From Anaerostipes caccae L1-92 (lineage in GTDB: Bacteria; Bacillota; Clostridia; Lachnospirales; Lachnospiraceae), in assembly GCF_014467075.1 (NCBI RefSeq), contig NZ_AP023027.1:20001-82500 (forward strand): a stretch of 62,500 nt of DNA, in the 5' to 3' direction. Both the position numbers and the translations under genes were made by a program. Position 1 is the stretch's first letter. Each line of letters starts with the position of its first letter. Under the pieces are notes generated by a model. It made no database searches, was not told the DNA's origin, and saw only the letters and a list, made by a program, of their open reading frames with translations. Of this stretch, positions 49,930 through 58,258 are shown in pieces.

Positions 49930-51015
49930 TCAGTCCTCCTTTACAGGGTGTATCTGCTTTTCAAAAAGCTGTTTTTCCAGCTCATCATAGTCATAGTCAC
50001 GTTCTTCAAAATTGTGGAACTGGTTGTTTGGCTGCGGGGCTGCGGCTTTGGATACAGTACCCGGGCGGCTTTCCAGTTTCTTTACATCATCCAGTGAAAC
50101 CACATGGTTGTCCTTCCACTTTTTCAGAATACTGTCGGTATACTGAAATTTAGGCTGGCCGATGGAGCGGATCGTGCGGTTGCATGCTTCAATGACGATG
50201 CTTAAGTCAAAACCGTCGGTCTTGAGCCAGCGCTTCATATATTCGATCTGAGCCGGTGCGGGCTGGTTATTCAGTCCGAAGGCATGCATGATCTGATAAT
50301 ACTCTTTCTGATAGTTCTGGCAGTGAAGCTTGGCCTCGTCTGCTGTGCGGATGCCCTCCTGATACCAGGCAATCGCTACGGTCTGCATATAGCGGAAATT
50401 TTTCTTGCCGTTGGATACACAGTAATCTACTAAGTGTTCGATCAGCTCCGGTGACATCGCAAGGTCATCGTAGAAGTAAGAGAGAGTATTCAGATCATTG
50501 GCGGTGAGCGGACGCCCTATGTACATTTCTGCGATATAGATCAGATAAGAAAACTTATCGTCCTTATTTTTCTGGGCCAGCTGTGACGGAGTCAGCGTCC
50601 TCAGGGCCGGAACTGCCTTAGCTTTCGCAGCCGGAGCAACGGCAGCGGGTTCCACTGCCGGTACTTTCGCAGGTTTTTCTTTTTCCGGCTCCATGAGATC
50701 GTCCGCGTCAATCGTCAGGGCCGTGGAAACGGGGAGCAGTTTGATGGAACGGATCTCTCCGCCATCCATGACCAGGTCCAGGAGATTTTCTTTTTTCCAG
50801 TACTTCAGGGCGCGGCAGATATCACGCTCCGTAAGTTCCAGCAAATCTGCCAGACAAGATATATTAAACTTCTGGCCGTTAGAAACCATGCGCAGGAGGT
50901 AAATATAAACCTTCACATATTCTCCGTTGGCTTTGATCATGTAGTAGTCTACGAAGGCATTCGGTAATAAAGTTCCCCCGGTCGGGTATGTTGTCGTTAC
51001 GTTAATACTGCTCAT
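49930..51015 (-). CDS. dnaD: DnaD-domain primosomal protein
   Basis: A 361-residue primosome component acting with DnaI and DnaB-type loaders at oriC and in restart. It has an N-terminal winged-helix region (about 20-105), an Ala/Pro/Lys-rich linker (about 125-165) and a C-terminal DnaD domain (about 170-330). The latter includes the characteristic 'YQKEYYQIMHAFGL' and 'FDLSIVIEACNRTIRSIGQP' blocks; the YxxxIxxxW-like element near the end is also visible. RBS in the leader is GGGAGATGG. It has its own promoter at 51068-51096, directly beside a cluster of DnaA boxes. Confidence 0.88.
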   Translation of the reverse strand: MSSINVTTTYPTGGTLLPNAFVDYYMIKANGEYVKVYIYLLRMVSNGQKFNISCLADLLELTERDICRALKYWKKENLLDLVMDGGEIRSIKLLPVSTALTIDADDLMEPEKEKPAKVPAVEPAAVAPAAKAKAVPALRTLTPSQLAQKNKDDKFSYLIYIAEMYIGRPLTANDLNTLSYFYDDLAMSPELIEHLVDYCVSNGKKNFRYMQTVAIAWYQEGIRTADEAKLHCQNYQKEYYQIMHAFGLNNQPAPAQIEYMKRWLKTDGFDLSIVIEACNRTIRSIGQPKFQYTDSILKKWKDNHVVSLDDVKKLESRPGTVSKAAAPQPNNQFHNFEERDYDYDELEKQLFEKQIHPVKED

Positions 51016-51067
51016 AAATCCATCTCCCTAATATTAGTCAATACGTCTCTTTCTTTAATCTAAAAGA

Positions 51068-51096
51068 ACTATAACGCAGACCGAATAAATTGTAAA
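51068..51096 (-). promoter_or_regulatory. Promoter of the dnaD-dnaI operon
   Basis: Minus strand: TTTACA (51096-51091), 17-base spacer, TATAGT (51073-51068). The first DnaA-like box ends 21 bases upstream of the -35. Confidence 0.65.
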
Positions 51097-51116
51097 TAGC
51101 AGCTCTTTTCACAGAG

Positions 51117-51280
51117 TAATCCACAAAATAATTGTGGAAACTGTGGATAACGTGGATAAGTAAATGGAATCCGCAGAAAGACAAGCCTCACTTTAAAAAT
51201 CTTGATGTGGAAAAAATAAAGAAAAATCCACAGGAAAAGTTATACACAATTGTGTATAACCCTGTGGATAACGTGGATAA
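51117..51280. promoter_or_regulatory. DnaA-box cluster between murC and dnaD
   Basis: Four exact matches to TTATNCACA are present: TGTGGATAA at 51142-51150 and 51263-51271 (reverse), TTATACACA at 51240-51248, and TGTGTATAA at 51251-51259. One-mismatch boxes occur at 51117-51125, 51151-51159 and 51272-51280, and weaker ones at 51133 and 51224. The 19-base unit CTGTGGATAACGTGGATAA is repeated exactly at 51141-51159 and 51262-51280. Confidence 0.8.
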
Positions 51281-52663
51281 CTATTTCTTAACTAACTCAT
51301 TGCCGATAGAATCAACATTTCCGGCCCCCATAGTTATCAACAAATCATTTTTTTTGCATTTTTTTAAAATAAATTCTTCTATCGCATCAAAATCCTTGAT
51401 ATATCGAACGTCAGTACCGGTTTTTTCGATTTTATCTGCTAAGTCTCTGGCGTGGACCATGCCGGTGTCTTTTTCCCGGGCAGCATAGATATCGGTAATG
51501 ATCACATGATCGCATTGGCTGAGAGCCTCGGCGAATTCATCTAAAAAGGCATTTGTCCTTGTATAGGTATGCGGCTGGAAGACGCACCACAATTCTTTGT
51601 GAGGATAATTTTTGCAGGCATTTAATGTTGCTTTGATCTCCGTAGGGTGGTGGGCATAGTCATCAATGACGGTAAAGCCCCCGCAGGTCCCTTTATATTC
51701 AAATCTCCGCTTGGCACCGGAGAAAGTCAGGAGACCGGCTTTTACAGTATCTATGGAAAGTCCGAGGAAATCAGCAACGGCTGCGGCAGACAGCGCATTA
51801 TTAATATTATGCAGGCCGTTCACATTTAATGACAGGGAATCTACAAAAGTTCCTTCTTTGTACAGGTCAAAGTGTCCATGGCCCATAGAGTCATAGGAAA
51901 TATTTTTAGCCGTATAGGTAAATTCATCGTTATCAATGCCGTAGGTCACATACTTGGCTTTGAGCCCTTCTACGATATAAGAAATGTCATCAATCTCCCC
52001 GTTCAGGACGAGCAGGCCGTCTTCCGGGAGCTTATGAGCAAACTTTTTGAAGGAATCACGGATTTCATTAATATCATGGAAAAAGTCCATATGGTCTTCT
52101 TCTATATTTAAGATAATGCTGATCTTCGGAAAAAATTCGAGAAAGCTGTTCGTATACTCACAGGCCTCTGTCACAAAGACATTGGAATGGCCGACGCGGA
52201 TGTTGCCGTCAATAATGTCCAGAATCCCCCCCACAGTGATGGTTGGATCTGTCTCTCCGGCCAGCAGGATGTGTGAGAGCATAGAAGTCGTGGTTGTTTT
52301 GCCGTGGGTTCCGGATACTGCCACTGCATTTTTATAATTGTGCATCATTTGTCCGAGCAGAGTCGCACGCTTCATAAGAGGGATGCCTTTCTGCAGTGCG
52401 GCTTTGTATTCTTCATTTTCCGGATGGATGGCCGCAGTATATACCACCAGGTCAATATCATCTGTGATATTTTCCGCGACTTGCCCTAAAAAGACTTTGG
52501 CGCCTAAAGAACTCAATTTTTCGGTGATATCGGAGGAACGGATGTCGGAACCGGAAACAGTAAATCCTTCTTTGAGAAGGATTTCGGCAAGACCGCTCAT
52601 GCTGATGCCGCCGATCCCCATAAAATGAATATGAATTGGTTTCTTGAAATCTATTTGATACAT
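51281..52663 (-). CDS. murC: UDP-N-acetylmuramate--L-alanine ligase
   Basis: A 460-residue ATP-dependent ligase that adds L-alanine to UDP-MurNAc, the first amino acid step of peptidoglycan precursor synthesis. The N-terminal UDP-binding loop is 'MGIGGISMSGLAEI' near residue 16. The central ATP loop is 'VSGTHGKTTTTSM' near 113, and the C-terminal domain has 'DDYAHHPTE'. The start is the ATG at 52663, in line with other MurC proteins; a longer frame upstream crosses the promoter. The stop codon abuts the DnaA-box cluster. Confidence 0.94.
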   Translation of the reverse strand: MYQIDFKKPIHIHFMGIGGISMSGLAEILLKEGFTVSGSDIRSSDITEKLSSLGAKVFLGQVAENITDDIDLVVYTAAIHPENEEYKAALQKGIPLMKRATLLGQMMHNYKNAVAVSGTHGKTTTTSMLSHILLAGETDPTITVGGILDIIDGNIRVGHSNVFVTEACEYTNSFLEFFPKISIILNIEEDHMDFFHDINEIRDSFKKFAHKLPEDGLLVLNGEIDDISYIVEGLKAKYVTYGIDNDEFTYTAKNISYDSMGHGHFDLYKEGTFVDSLSLNVNGLHNINNALSAAAVADFLGLSIDTVKAGLLTFSGAKRRFEYKGTCGGFTVIDDYAHHPTEIKATLNACKNYPHKELWCVFQPHTYTRTNAFLDEFAEALSQCDHVIITDIYAAREKDTGMVHARDLADKIEKTGTDVRYIKDFDAIEEFILKKCKKNDLLITMGAGNVDSIGNELVKK

Positions 52664-52708
52664 AGGAATTCCTAACCTTTCTCTGATTTTAAAAAAAGTG
52701 TTTTTTCT

Positions 52709-52737
52709 ATTATAGTGCACAAAAAAATAAGTTGCAA
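52709..52737 (-). promoter_or_regulatory. Promoter of murC
   Basis: Minus strand: TTGCAA (52737-52732), 17-base spacer, TATAAT (52714-52709). Confidence 0.7.
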
Positions 52738-52862
52738 GGAAGGAAATGAGAAACAGGAGGTTCCGGCAAAAAAGGTGTACAGAATGATGGAAATATCGTC
52801 GTATTTTGTACTGCCAAATAGTAAAATACGATAATATCAGCGAAAATATATAATAATATTTG

Positions 52863-52891
52863 TTCACATTTCACGAAAGAGATGCTATAAT
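52863..52891 (+). promoter_or_regulatory. Promoter of spoVG with a long leader
   Basis: TTCACA (52863-52868), 17-base spacer, TATAAT (52886-52891). The leader would be about 240 bases before the spoVG start codon. It contains a hairpin CTTCCAA-(6)-TTTGGAAG near 52953-52974. No sigma-H consensus was convincing. Confidence 0.55.
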
Positions 52892-53141
52892 AAACATTAT
52901 CTAAGATAGTATGTACGATGTTGATCCCTGCACAAGCATCAGGATCGGCTTCCAATTTGGATTTTGGAAGGCGGCAGGTGCTTTGTTTTAGAGTATAGAT
53001 GTATACAGTGGGAGTCATAGTATGGGCAGAACGTGTTGAGAGTGGGGATATTTTGCGGCACTGAAAAGGGAAGGTGATAGAGTAAAAACGGCCGCACAAC
53101 AGATCATTAGCTAAAGTTTTGAAAACTAGGAGGAAGACAAC

Positions 53142-53438
53142 ATGCAAATTACAGATGTACGTATCAGACAAGTAGCAAAAGAAGGGAAAATGAAAGCAGT
53201 CGTTTCTATTACGATCGATAATGAATTTGTAGTACATGATATCAAAGTCATCGAAGGAGAAAAGGGCCTGTTCATTGCAATGCCAAGCCGCAAAGCTGCC
53301 GATGGGGAATACCGTGACATTGCCCATCCGATCAATTCGGCAACGAGAAACACGATCCAGACCATGATCCTGGAACAGTATGAGGCCATGAGACTTGGAG
53401 ACATAGACGCAACTCAGCCGGAAGAGGGAGCAGAGTAA
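53142..53438 (+). CDS. spoVG: SpoVG septation/RNA-binding regulator
   Basis: A 98-residue SpoVG, a small conserved nucleic-acid-binding protein. It affects asymmetric septation in sporulating Firmicutes and virulence or metabolism genes elsewhere. The body 'MQITDVRIR', '[22 protein letters not shown]', 'LFIAMPSRK' (read here in separate pieces) and 'YRDIAHPIN' is diagnostic. RBS TAGGAGG. It has a long leader from the promoter at 52863, suggesting post-transcriptional control. A terminator follows at 53514. Confidence 0.95.
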   Translation: MQITDVRIRQVAKEGKMKAVVSITIDNEFVVHDIKVIEGEKGLFIAMPSRKAADGEYRDIAHPINSATRNTIQTMILEQYEAMRLGDIDATQPEEGAE

Positions 53439-53513
53439 ACACTTAATTCTAAATACTATGATTGTCCATAAGTAACAGGAACGGGAGATCCGCCGTTCGC
53501 TGATCAGTAGATT

Positions 53514-53563
53514 AAGACAGTATATAACATGACTTTCAGAGCCGTGCCATATGCTGTCTTTTT
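53514..53563 (+). terminator. Terminator after spoVG
   Basis: AAGACAG-t-ATAT (53514-53525) pairs with ATAT-g-CTGTCTT (53549-53560), with TTTTT at 53559-53563. Confidence 0.65.
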
Positions 53564-53619
53564 GCGTTTCAGATGATTTTCTGTTATGCTGTAACAAAAA
53601 ATCAGAAGCGGGTTAATAT

Positions 53620-54126
53620 ATGGATGATACATCAAGAGAAAATGCATTTAATTTGTTATATGACGAAAGTTATGAAGAGATGCTCAAATTTATGAAGGGG
53701 TTTTTTTATTGGGACTGGGAGGAGGCCTATGATGTCCTTCAGGAAGTATATCTGACGGCATATGAAAAAATAGACAGTCTTTCAGAGCATGAAAATCCTG
53801 TCGGATGGCTGAAACAGACAGCAAAATACAAAACATATCATGTGTTTGAGAAGAAAAATAGGATAGACGAGATACTGACAGACGAGAATATAATGTCATT
53901 AAACCAAAAGTTTGAGGACGATTACAGCGGACTGCTGGAAACGGATCTTAAAAATGTACTCTCGGAAGACGAATTTCGTCTTTTCTATGATTTTTATATG
54001 AAAGGATTTACGATCAATGAGCTTGCGGGATTCAGGGAAAGCACAGATCAGGCGGTAAAATCAAAACTTGCAAGAATACGAAAAAAAGCAAGGAAACAGC
54101 TGTTTATTCTTATTATGTTTGGCTGA
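53620..54126 (+). CDS. ECF-like sigma-70 family RNA polymerase sigma factor (module 1)
   Basis: A 168-residue sigma factor with only regions 2 and 4. Region 2 (about 10-75) includes 'EAYDVLQEVYLTAYEKID' and 'NPVGWLKQTAKYKTYHVFEKK'. Region 4 (about 105-160) ends in a helix-turn-helix 'TINELAGFRESTDQAVKSKLARIRKK'. It is followed by a 51-residue protein and a membrane protein that probably controls its activity. A similar pair is encoded 1.2 kb further on in the opposite orientation. RBS is weak (AGCGGG). Confidence 0.85.
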   Translation: MDDTSRENAFNLLYDESYEEMLKFMKGFFYWDWEEAYDVLQEVYLTAYEKIDSLSEHENPVGWLKQTAKYKTYHVFEKKNRIDEILTDENIMSLNQKFEDDYSGLLETDLKNVLSEDEFRLFYDFYMKGFTINELAGFRESTDQAVKSKLARIRKKARKQLFILIMFG

Positions 54127-54209
54127 ATAAAGTCAATTTAAACGACACCTTCGCGTGTTTTTTGGGGATATAGATATGTAACCTTAAAATTCATGCGAAA
54201 GGAGCCGAA

Positions 54210-54365
54210 ATGAGAAGGAAGGAATTTGAACAGTTACTAGAGAAAGCGGTTGGGAAATTTGTAGAGGAAATCCATCCGGAGGATATAGAAGAGGAAACAT
54301 TATCAGAGGATGTAAAAGAAAAAATAAGGTCAAAAATTACAGATATTAATAAGACCCAGAAATAA
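54210..54365 (+). CDS. 51-residue charged protein between sigma factor and membrane protein genes
   Basis: A 51-codon open frame from ATG (54210) to TAA (54365) with a strong ribosome site (AAAGGAG). The product, beginning MRRKEFEQLLEKAV, is highly charged and predicted helical throughout, with many Glu and Lys. No domain is recognised. It lies 83 bases after the sigma gene and 97 bases before the membrane protein gene, so it may be part of the regulatory module, for example as a co-anti-sigma peptide; that is inference. Confidence 0.6.
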   Translation: MRRKEFEQLLEKAVGKFVEEIHPEDIEEETLSEDVKEKIRSKITDINKTQK

Positions 54366-54462
54366 TCCGTAAAAATCGTCGGTTCTTGGTTATGATTCAC
54401 ATATATAAAATTATCTGTTACAATAAATAGAAAATTCACAAAACATAGAACAGGTACAAAGG

Positions 54463-55314
54463 ATGAAAAATTTTATAATCAAGAGATGGGCTTTTGAATG
54501 GATTACAGAATTTTTTAAATCCCAATCAGATCAAGAGAAGTTACTGCATATAGAACTTATATTAGAATGTATGGAGCCCTTAAAAGATGAAGGTAAGCTT
54601 GATAAGGAAGCATTCTACTGCGGACATATAGAAAGAAGAAGCTTATTAAAAATAAGAAGAAGGAAGAGGTACTGCTCGATTGCAGCAAAGGCAGCGGTAT
54701 TTCTTCTTGTATTTATACTTTCAGCGCAGGTGATATGTTATGCGATAACAGGAAAGTCTATTTTTCGTTACATTAATAAAAAAAACGAAAAGACGACAGA
54801 AGTTCAGATTGAAATAAATGATCCTTCAGGGGAATCGCCTGCTGATCAGCTGATAGAGACGATAAAAGGGTTTGTTGCACGAAACATAACAAAAGATAAT
54901 GGGGCAGAATCAGGAACTAATTTTCGGGTATCTACCTGGGAGGAAGTAAAGAATAATTATAAGCGGGATGTAATGTATCCAAGATATATGCCTCGCGGAT
55001 GGAGACTGCAAAATATCCTTGTTAATGTTCTTGACAAGAAAGTCATAGGTATTATAGCATCTTACAGCAGGGGAGAGGCTGTGTTGTATTACTCTTATTA
55101 CGATCACAGCGGAACAACAAACGGTTCTGAAAAAATTCTTTTTGGAGAGGAAAAAACAAAAGTAAAAATACTTAAAGTTGCTGGAGGTGAATTCAGCTTT
55201 TATAAGGGAGACAGAACTTTATCGGTACTGGGACATGTGAATCAATTTGAAATGAATATTGAAGGAATGATCAGTATATATGAAGCTGAGAAAATTGCTA
55301 AATATATCAAATAG
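54463..55314 (+). CDS. DUF4367-like single-pass membrane protein, putative anti-sigma partner (module 1)
   Basis: A 283-residue protein with a cytoplasmic N-terminus (1-67, ending in a basic 'RRRKR'), one membrane helix (about 70-92) and an extracytoplasmic C-terminal domain (about 140-283) resembling DUF4367 ('YPRYMPRGWRL', 'VLYYSYYDHSG'). The layout fits a transmembrane anti-sigma factor for the sigma factor encoded upstream. The ribosome site is weak. A strong terminator follows. Confidence 0.75.
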   Translation: MKNFIIKRWAFEWITEFFKSQSDQEKLLHIELILECMEPLKDEGKLDKEAFYCGHIERRSLLKIRRRKRYCSIAAKAAVFLLVFILSAQVICYAITGKSIFRYINKKNEKTTEVQIEINDPSGESPADQLIETIKGFVARNITKDNGAESGTNFRVSTWEEVKNNYKRDVMYPRYMPRGWRLQNILVNVLDKKVIGIIASYSRGEAVLYYSYYDHSGTTNGSEKILFGEEKTKVKILKVAGGEFSFYKGDRTLSVLGHVNQFEMNIEGMISIYEAEKIAKYIK

Positions 55315-55315
55315 A

Positions 55316-55350
55316 AACAGGACAAAGCACTTTGACTTTGTCCTGTTTTT
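55316..55350 (+). terminator. Terminator of sigma module 1
   Basis: AACAGGACAAAG (55316-55327) / CTTTGTCCTGTT (55336-55347), a perfect 12-bp stem with a T run. Confidence 0.9.
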
Positions 55351-55367
55351 GCTTTTATCACGGTAAA

Positions 55368-55465
55368 AGAGCATTAACAACAGATTGTAAAAACTTCGCC
55401 AGCCATTTTTTATGAGAGAGAGAATGAGGTCCAGCGAAATAATCACAATCTGTTGTTAATGCTCT
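55368..55465. repeat. Perfect 21-bp inverted repeat
   Basis: Positions 55368-55388 and 55445-55465 are perfect reverse complements (AGAGCATTAACAACAGATTG... ). The 56-base loop contains TTCGC and GCGAA that can pair, and a GA-rich stretch. It lies just after the module 1 terminator. Confidence 0.7.
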
Positions 55466-55866
55466 CTATAATAGTAACTGAAATAATATGGAAATAGTGA
55501 AACATATTCGCAAGTTTCGTTAAAAAATGCAGAAAGACCAATGTTATTATGAATTCATGGTACTCTCTGCTCACTGAAGCTCAGATACTTATAATCTTAG
55601 CTTTTAACAAGAGGGGTAGATTCAACCATTAAAGCAGGTTTCCGCACCCGCTTAACCAATTTTTTAGAATGGTTTGTGATTTGGATGGTTTTCCTTTCTT
55701 TAATATTATAATAGTTAATATGTTCTTAGGAATAATGATTGAAAAAATACCCCTCTATAATAGAAACTGTTTTTAGAGCAAAAAGGTGAATATTTTTTAA
55801 AAAGTGCTGTCAAATAATTTTTAACAGCACTTTTTTAAATTCAGTAAGGATTTTAATATTTATTAA
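55466..55866. other. AT-rich non-coding stretch with one terminator
   Basis: No open frame with a ribosome site was found. AAGTGCTGT (55802-55810) / ACAGCACTT (55824-55832) with A and T runs on either side forms a bidirectional terminator. On the minus strand this would end the secreted-protein gene at 55867-56343. Several TATAAT-like boxes (about 55465, 55705, 55755) have no clear gene to serve. Confidence 0.5.
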
Positions 55867-56343
55867 TTATTTTCTGGTTTTTGTTTTTGTAAATGTGTCT
55901 GAATTTATAAGTTTTCCATTTTTAGATTTATAAATATAGGCCTTGCTATAAACTCGATACTTATATCCTTTAGACACATAGTAGCTTCTACTGTACATAT
56001 TATCTGACTTACTAGTACATGTACCACTCGTTAAAGTTGTCCAGGTTTTATTTTTATAACGTTGAAGTTTCATTGTAATTTTACAATAGTATTTCGAATT
56101 ACTTGCACATACAAGAGTGTAAAAATGAGCAATACCTGATTTGTCAATTTGCAGATCTATATAGGCGTCACGAAATCCTGTCCAACTATTAGACATAAAA
56201 TTGGGTTTTAACATAAATGAAGTTATCGATTGATTACTGTATGAAACCTCGGGTGTAGAGCTAGCTTCTGCAGGAACTGAAATTAACAGAATTGATAGTA
56301 CTAAAACAAGTGACATTATTAAATGTTTTAAATATTGTTTCAT
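55867..56343 (-). CDS. Small secreted protein, function unknown
   Basis: A 158-residue protein with a clear signal peptide: 'MKQYLKHLI', a hydrophobic core, and a likely cleavage after 'VPAEA' (about residue 27). The mature part is rich in Ser, Thr, Tyr and Lys, with a repeated 'SKGYKYRVYSKAYIYKSKNGK' texture split over short beta strands. No catalytic motif is seen. The base composition is more AT-rich than the neighbouring operons. The start is the ATG at 56343 after GGGAGG. It sits between two sigma/anti-sigma modules and could be a target of one of them. Confidence 0.75.
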   Translation of the reverse strand: MKQYLKHLIMSLVLVLSILLISVPAEASSTPEVSYSNQSITSFMLKPNFMSNSWTGFRDAYIDLQIDKSGIAHFYTLVCASNSKYYCKITMKLQRYKNKTWTTLTSGTCTSKSDNMYSRSYYVSKGYKYRVYSKAYIYKSKNGKLINSDTFTKTKTRK

Positions 56344-56507
56344 AATTCCTCCCATTATCCTTACTACTTGAATAACTGATGTAGTTAGATAATGGTGAAA
56401 TCATGAATTATCTGAGTGTGTTTACTTGTGTAGTTAAGTGGAAGAAGTATATTTTATAAAAAAATGTACAAAAAAAGGAACCCAAATTTTTTAGGTTCCT
56501 TAAAATA

Positions 56508-57194
56508 TTAATTATATTCAACGCCTTCTGCTATTTTTAATAATTCATCTTTAGAAAGAGTTCCATTTAGTTTATAAATAGTCTTGTGTTTATACCATAA
56601 AAGCTGACTAAAAGTATCATCTATGTAATAGTATTCAATATTATTTCTTTTAATTATACTGTAATCATTTTTATTCATATTACTATAATTCTTTGCAGAA
56701 GTATTTAAAATAATATTTAAATAAATTATGTTCGATGATTTATCTTTAAATTTATATAATATATGTGTATTATTCTCACTTACCTTTTTTTCAGAGAAAG
56801 AGTATCCAGGTGGCAAGTAATTAAAATTAAAATCTTTGTTTTCTCCATGTGTTTGAATCTGAATTCTTGTCCGATTCTGGGAACTACGTTTATTAAATAT
56901 AAAATTCATAACTGGCTCTCTGAAAGCCTCAACACTCATCAAAGTAACAGAAGCCATAGTAAGCAGTACCACAAACACAGCCGCAATCCGCCGTGCACTG
57001 ATAAACCTGCGTTTTCTGTTTGCCCTTTTCCTGGCCGAGGAAAATATGGTGTCAATTTTTTGATTTAATTGATCCGACAGTTCCTCTTCAGGAATATTAT
57101 CAGGGGAGATTTCGTCGGTCCATCTGCTTGCACCATACTCGATGATATGGTCAAACAATTCTTCATTTTTGTCTTTTTTATCGTTTGTACTCAT
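56508..57194 (-). CDS. DUF4367-like single-pass membrane protein, putative anti-sigma partner (module 2)
   Basis: A 228-residue protein with a cytoplasmic N-terminus (1-70, basic 'RKRANRKRR'), one membrane helix (about 70-90) and an extracytoplasmic DUF4367-like domain (about 110-228; 'YLPPGYSFSEK', 'YYYIDDTFSQLLWYK'). Its ATG lies inside the sigma gene upstream (17-base overlap), so production is coupled. This fits a membrane anti-sigma factor. The last half is AT-rich. Confidence 0.8.
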   Translation of the reverse strand: MSTNDKKDKNEELFDHIIEYGASRWTDEISPDNIPEEELSDQLNQKIDTIFSSARKRANRKRRFISARRIAAVFVVLLTMASVTLMSVEAFREPVMNFIFNKRSSQNRTRIQIQTHGENKDFNFNYLPPGYSFSEKKVSENNTHILYKFKDKSSNIIYLNIILNTSAKNYSNMNKNDYSIIKRNNIEYYYIDDTFSQLLWYKHKTIYKLNGTLSKDELLKIAEGVEYN

Positions 57195-57747
57195 AACTCA
57201 ATCCCTCCTTCTCAAACAGAGCACGTAAGGAACTGCGGGCTAGACTGCAGCGCTTCTTTGCAGTCAGTTCCGAAATTTGTAATAGCGTTGCTATTTCCAG
57301 AAAGCTGAATCCATAATAATAGTACAGGATAAGAACTGTCTGCTGGTTCGTTGGCAGCCTGCCAATCTTATCTACCATTACATTTAAGTCAATATATTCC
57401 ATGTAATAATCATTAGGATCAATCAAGTATTCTGAATCTTCGCCGTCCTCGTAAGTCAATTCTTCGTGATTATTTCTGCTCTCAACCTTGATCATGTCAT
57501 ACGCTGTGTTGCGAACTATGACATATAAAAACGTAAAGGCCTTTTCATCGGGCAATTCTAAAATCTTTTCAGAGTACAGCAACGCTTTCTCGAAAACATT
57601 TTGAAGTACATCTTCAGCCAACGTATCATTATGAATATATTGCTTTGCTACATATTTCAGCTTAGGCGCATACTTGTTGTAGAGCAGTTCAATATAATCA
57701 ACAGCGCTCTTGGTAGGAGGTTTATTCTTCCGCCGTTTCATTTTCAT
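57178..57747 (-). CDS. ECF-like sigma-70 family RNA polymerase sigma factor (module 2)
   Basis: A 189-residue two-domain sigma factor. Region 2 (about 18-85) has 'LAEDVLQNVFEKAL' and 'FTFLYVIVRNTAYDMIK'. Region 4 (about 125-180) has 'LPTNQQTVLILYYYYGFSF' and the HTH 'LEIATLLQISELTAKKRCSLA'. The start ATG at 57747 follows GGGAGAG. Overlap with the downstream membrane protein gene supports a sigma/anti-sigma pair. Confidence 0.88.
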   Translation of the reverse strand: MKMKRRKNKPPTKSAVDYIELLYNKYAPKLKYVAKQYIHNDTLAEDVLQNVFEKALLYSEKILELPDEKAFTFLYVIVRNTAYDMIKVESRNNHEELTYEDGEDSEYLIDPNDYYMEYIDLNVMVDKIGRLPTNQQTVLILYYYYGFSFLEIATLLQISELTAKKRCSLARSSLRALFEKEGLSYEYKR

Positions 57748-57832
57748 TCTCTCCCTTTTTCCCCCGTTTATGGTTTCTCTCTATATCTCTCATTATAGAT
57801 AGGTTTTCCGGTATTGTAAAGCTTGTACAAAA

Positions 57833-57861
57833 AAAGCCTGTAGAAATATTCTAAAGGCTTT
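57833..57861 (-). terminator. Minus-strand terminator
   Basis: AAAGCCT-g-TAGA (57833-57844) pairs with TCTA-a-AGGCTTT (57850-57861), with A residues at 57828-57835 giving a U run on the minus strand. The stop codon of the 92-residue gene (57851-57853) lies inside the stem. Confidence 0.75.
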
Positions 57862-58129
57862 GGTCTTCTTCGATAACCTGGACCTCCAAGAAATCAAAGT
57901 CAATATCTTCAATAAAACTGTCATGATAAAATCTTGTTTTATCGTGGGTCATAAATTCCTTTTTGTTCGCCTCCAGCCAGAGAGGTTTCGGCAGATCAAA
58001 CTCATAACAAATGTCTTCAAGAGCCTTATATACCTTTCGGGTACGGTTCAGACCGGCATCTTCCACACTGATTACGGTGTCTTTCAGCAGCCGGTTGCTT
58101 TTCATTAGTTTTCCCCACATACGGAACAT
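57851..58129 (-). CDS. Small conserved hypothetical protein (92 residues)
   Basis: A small acidic protein with 'MWGKLMKSNRLLKDTVIS', 'TRKVYKALEDICYEFDLPKPLWLEANKKEF' (read as separate pieces) and an acidic end 'FDFLEVQVIEEDQSL'. I recall similar short proteins across Lachnospiraceae, beginning with MWGK and ending in the same 'FDxLEIQVIEED' style, but no function is known. The start could be 58129 (better spaced from AGG) or the ATG three codons later. It has its own terminator. Confidence 0.75.
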   Translation of the reverse strand: MFRMWGKLMKSNRLLKDTVISVEDAGLNRTRKVYKALEDICYEFDLPKPLWLEANKKEFMTHDKTRFYHDSFIEDIDFDFLEVQVIEEDQSL

Positions 58130-58258
58130 TGGTTTTACCTGCTTTCTATTTGAAATATATTAAGTATAATAGAAGATAAATATAAAACAGTCAATATTGT
58201 AGTGAGAGAGAAAATGATTTAAAATGACGTTAAAGAAGAATATTGAGGAGAAGATCGA

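Noticed and set aside
51117..51280. Chromosomal replication origin
   Set aside because: DnaA boxes are dense, but no dnaA, dnaN or rpmH gene is nearby and no clear AT-rich unwinding element was seen, so only a DnaA-binding locus is claimed.
52710..53597. 295-codon minus-strand frame over spoVG and its leader
   Set aside because: It is antisense to the conserved spoVG gene, is Cys/Phe/Leu-rich without domain features, and runs through a promoter and a terminator.
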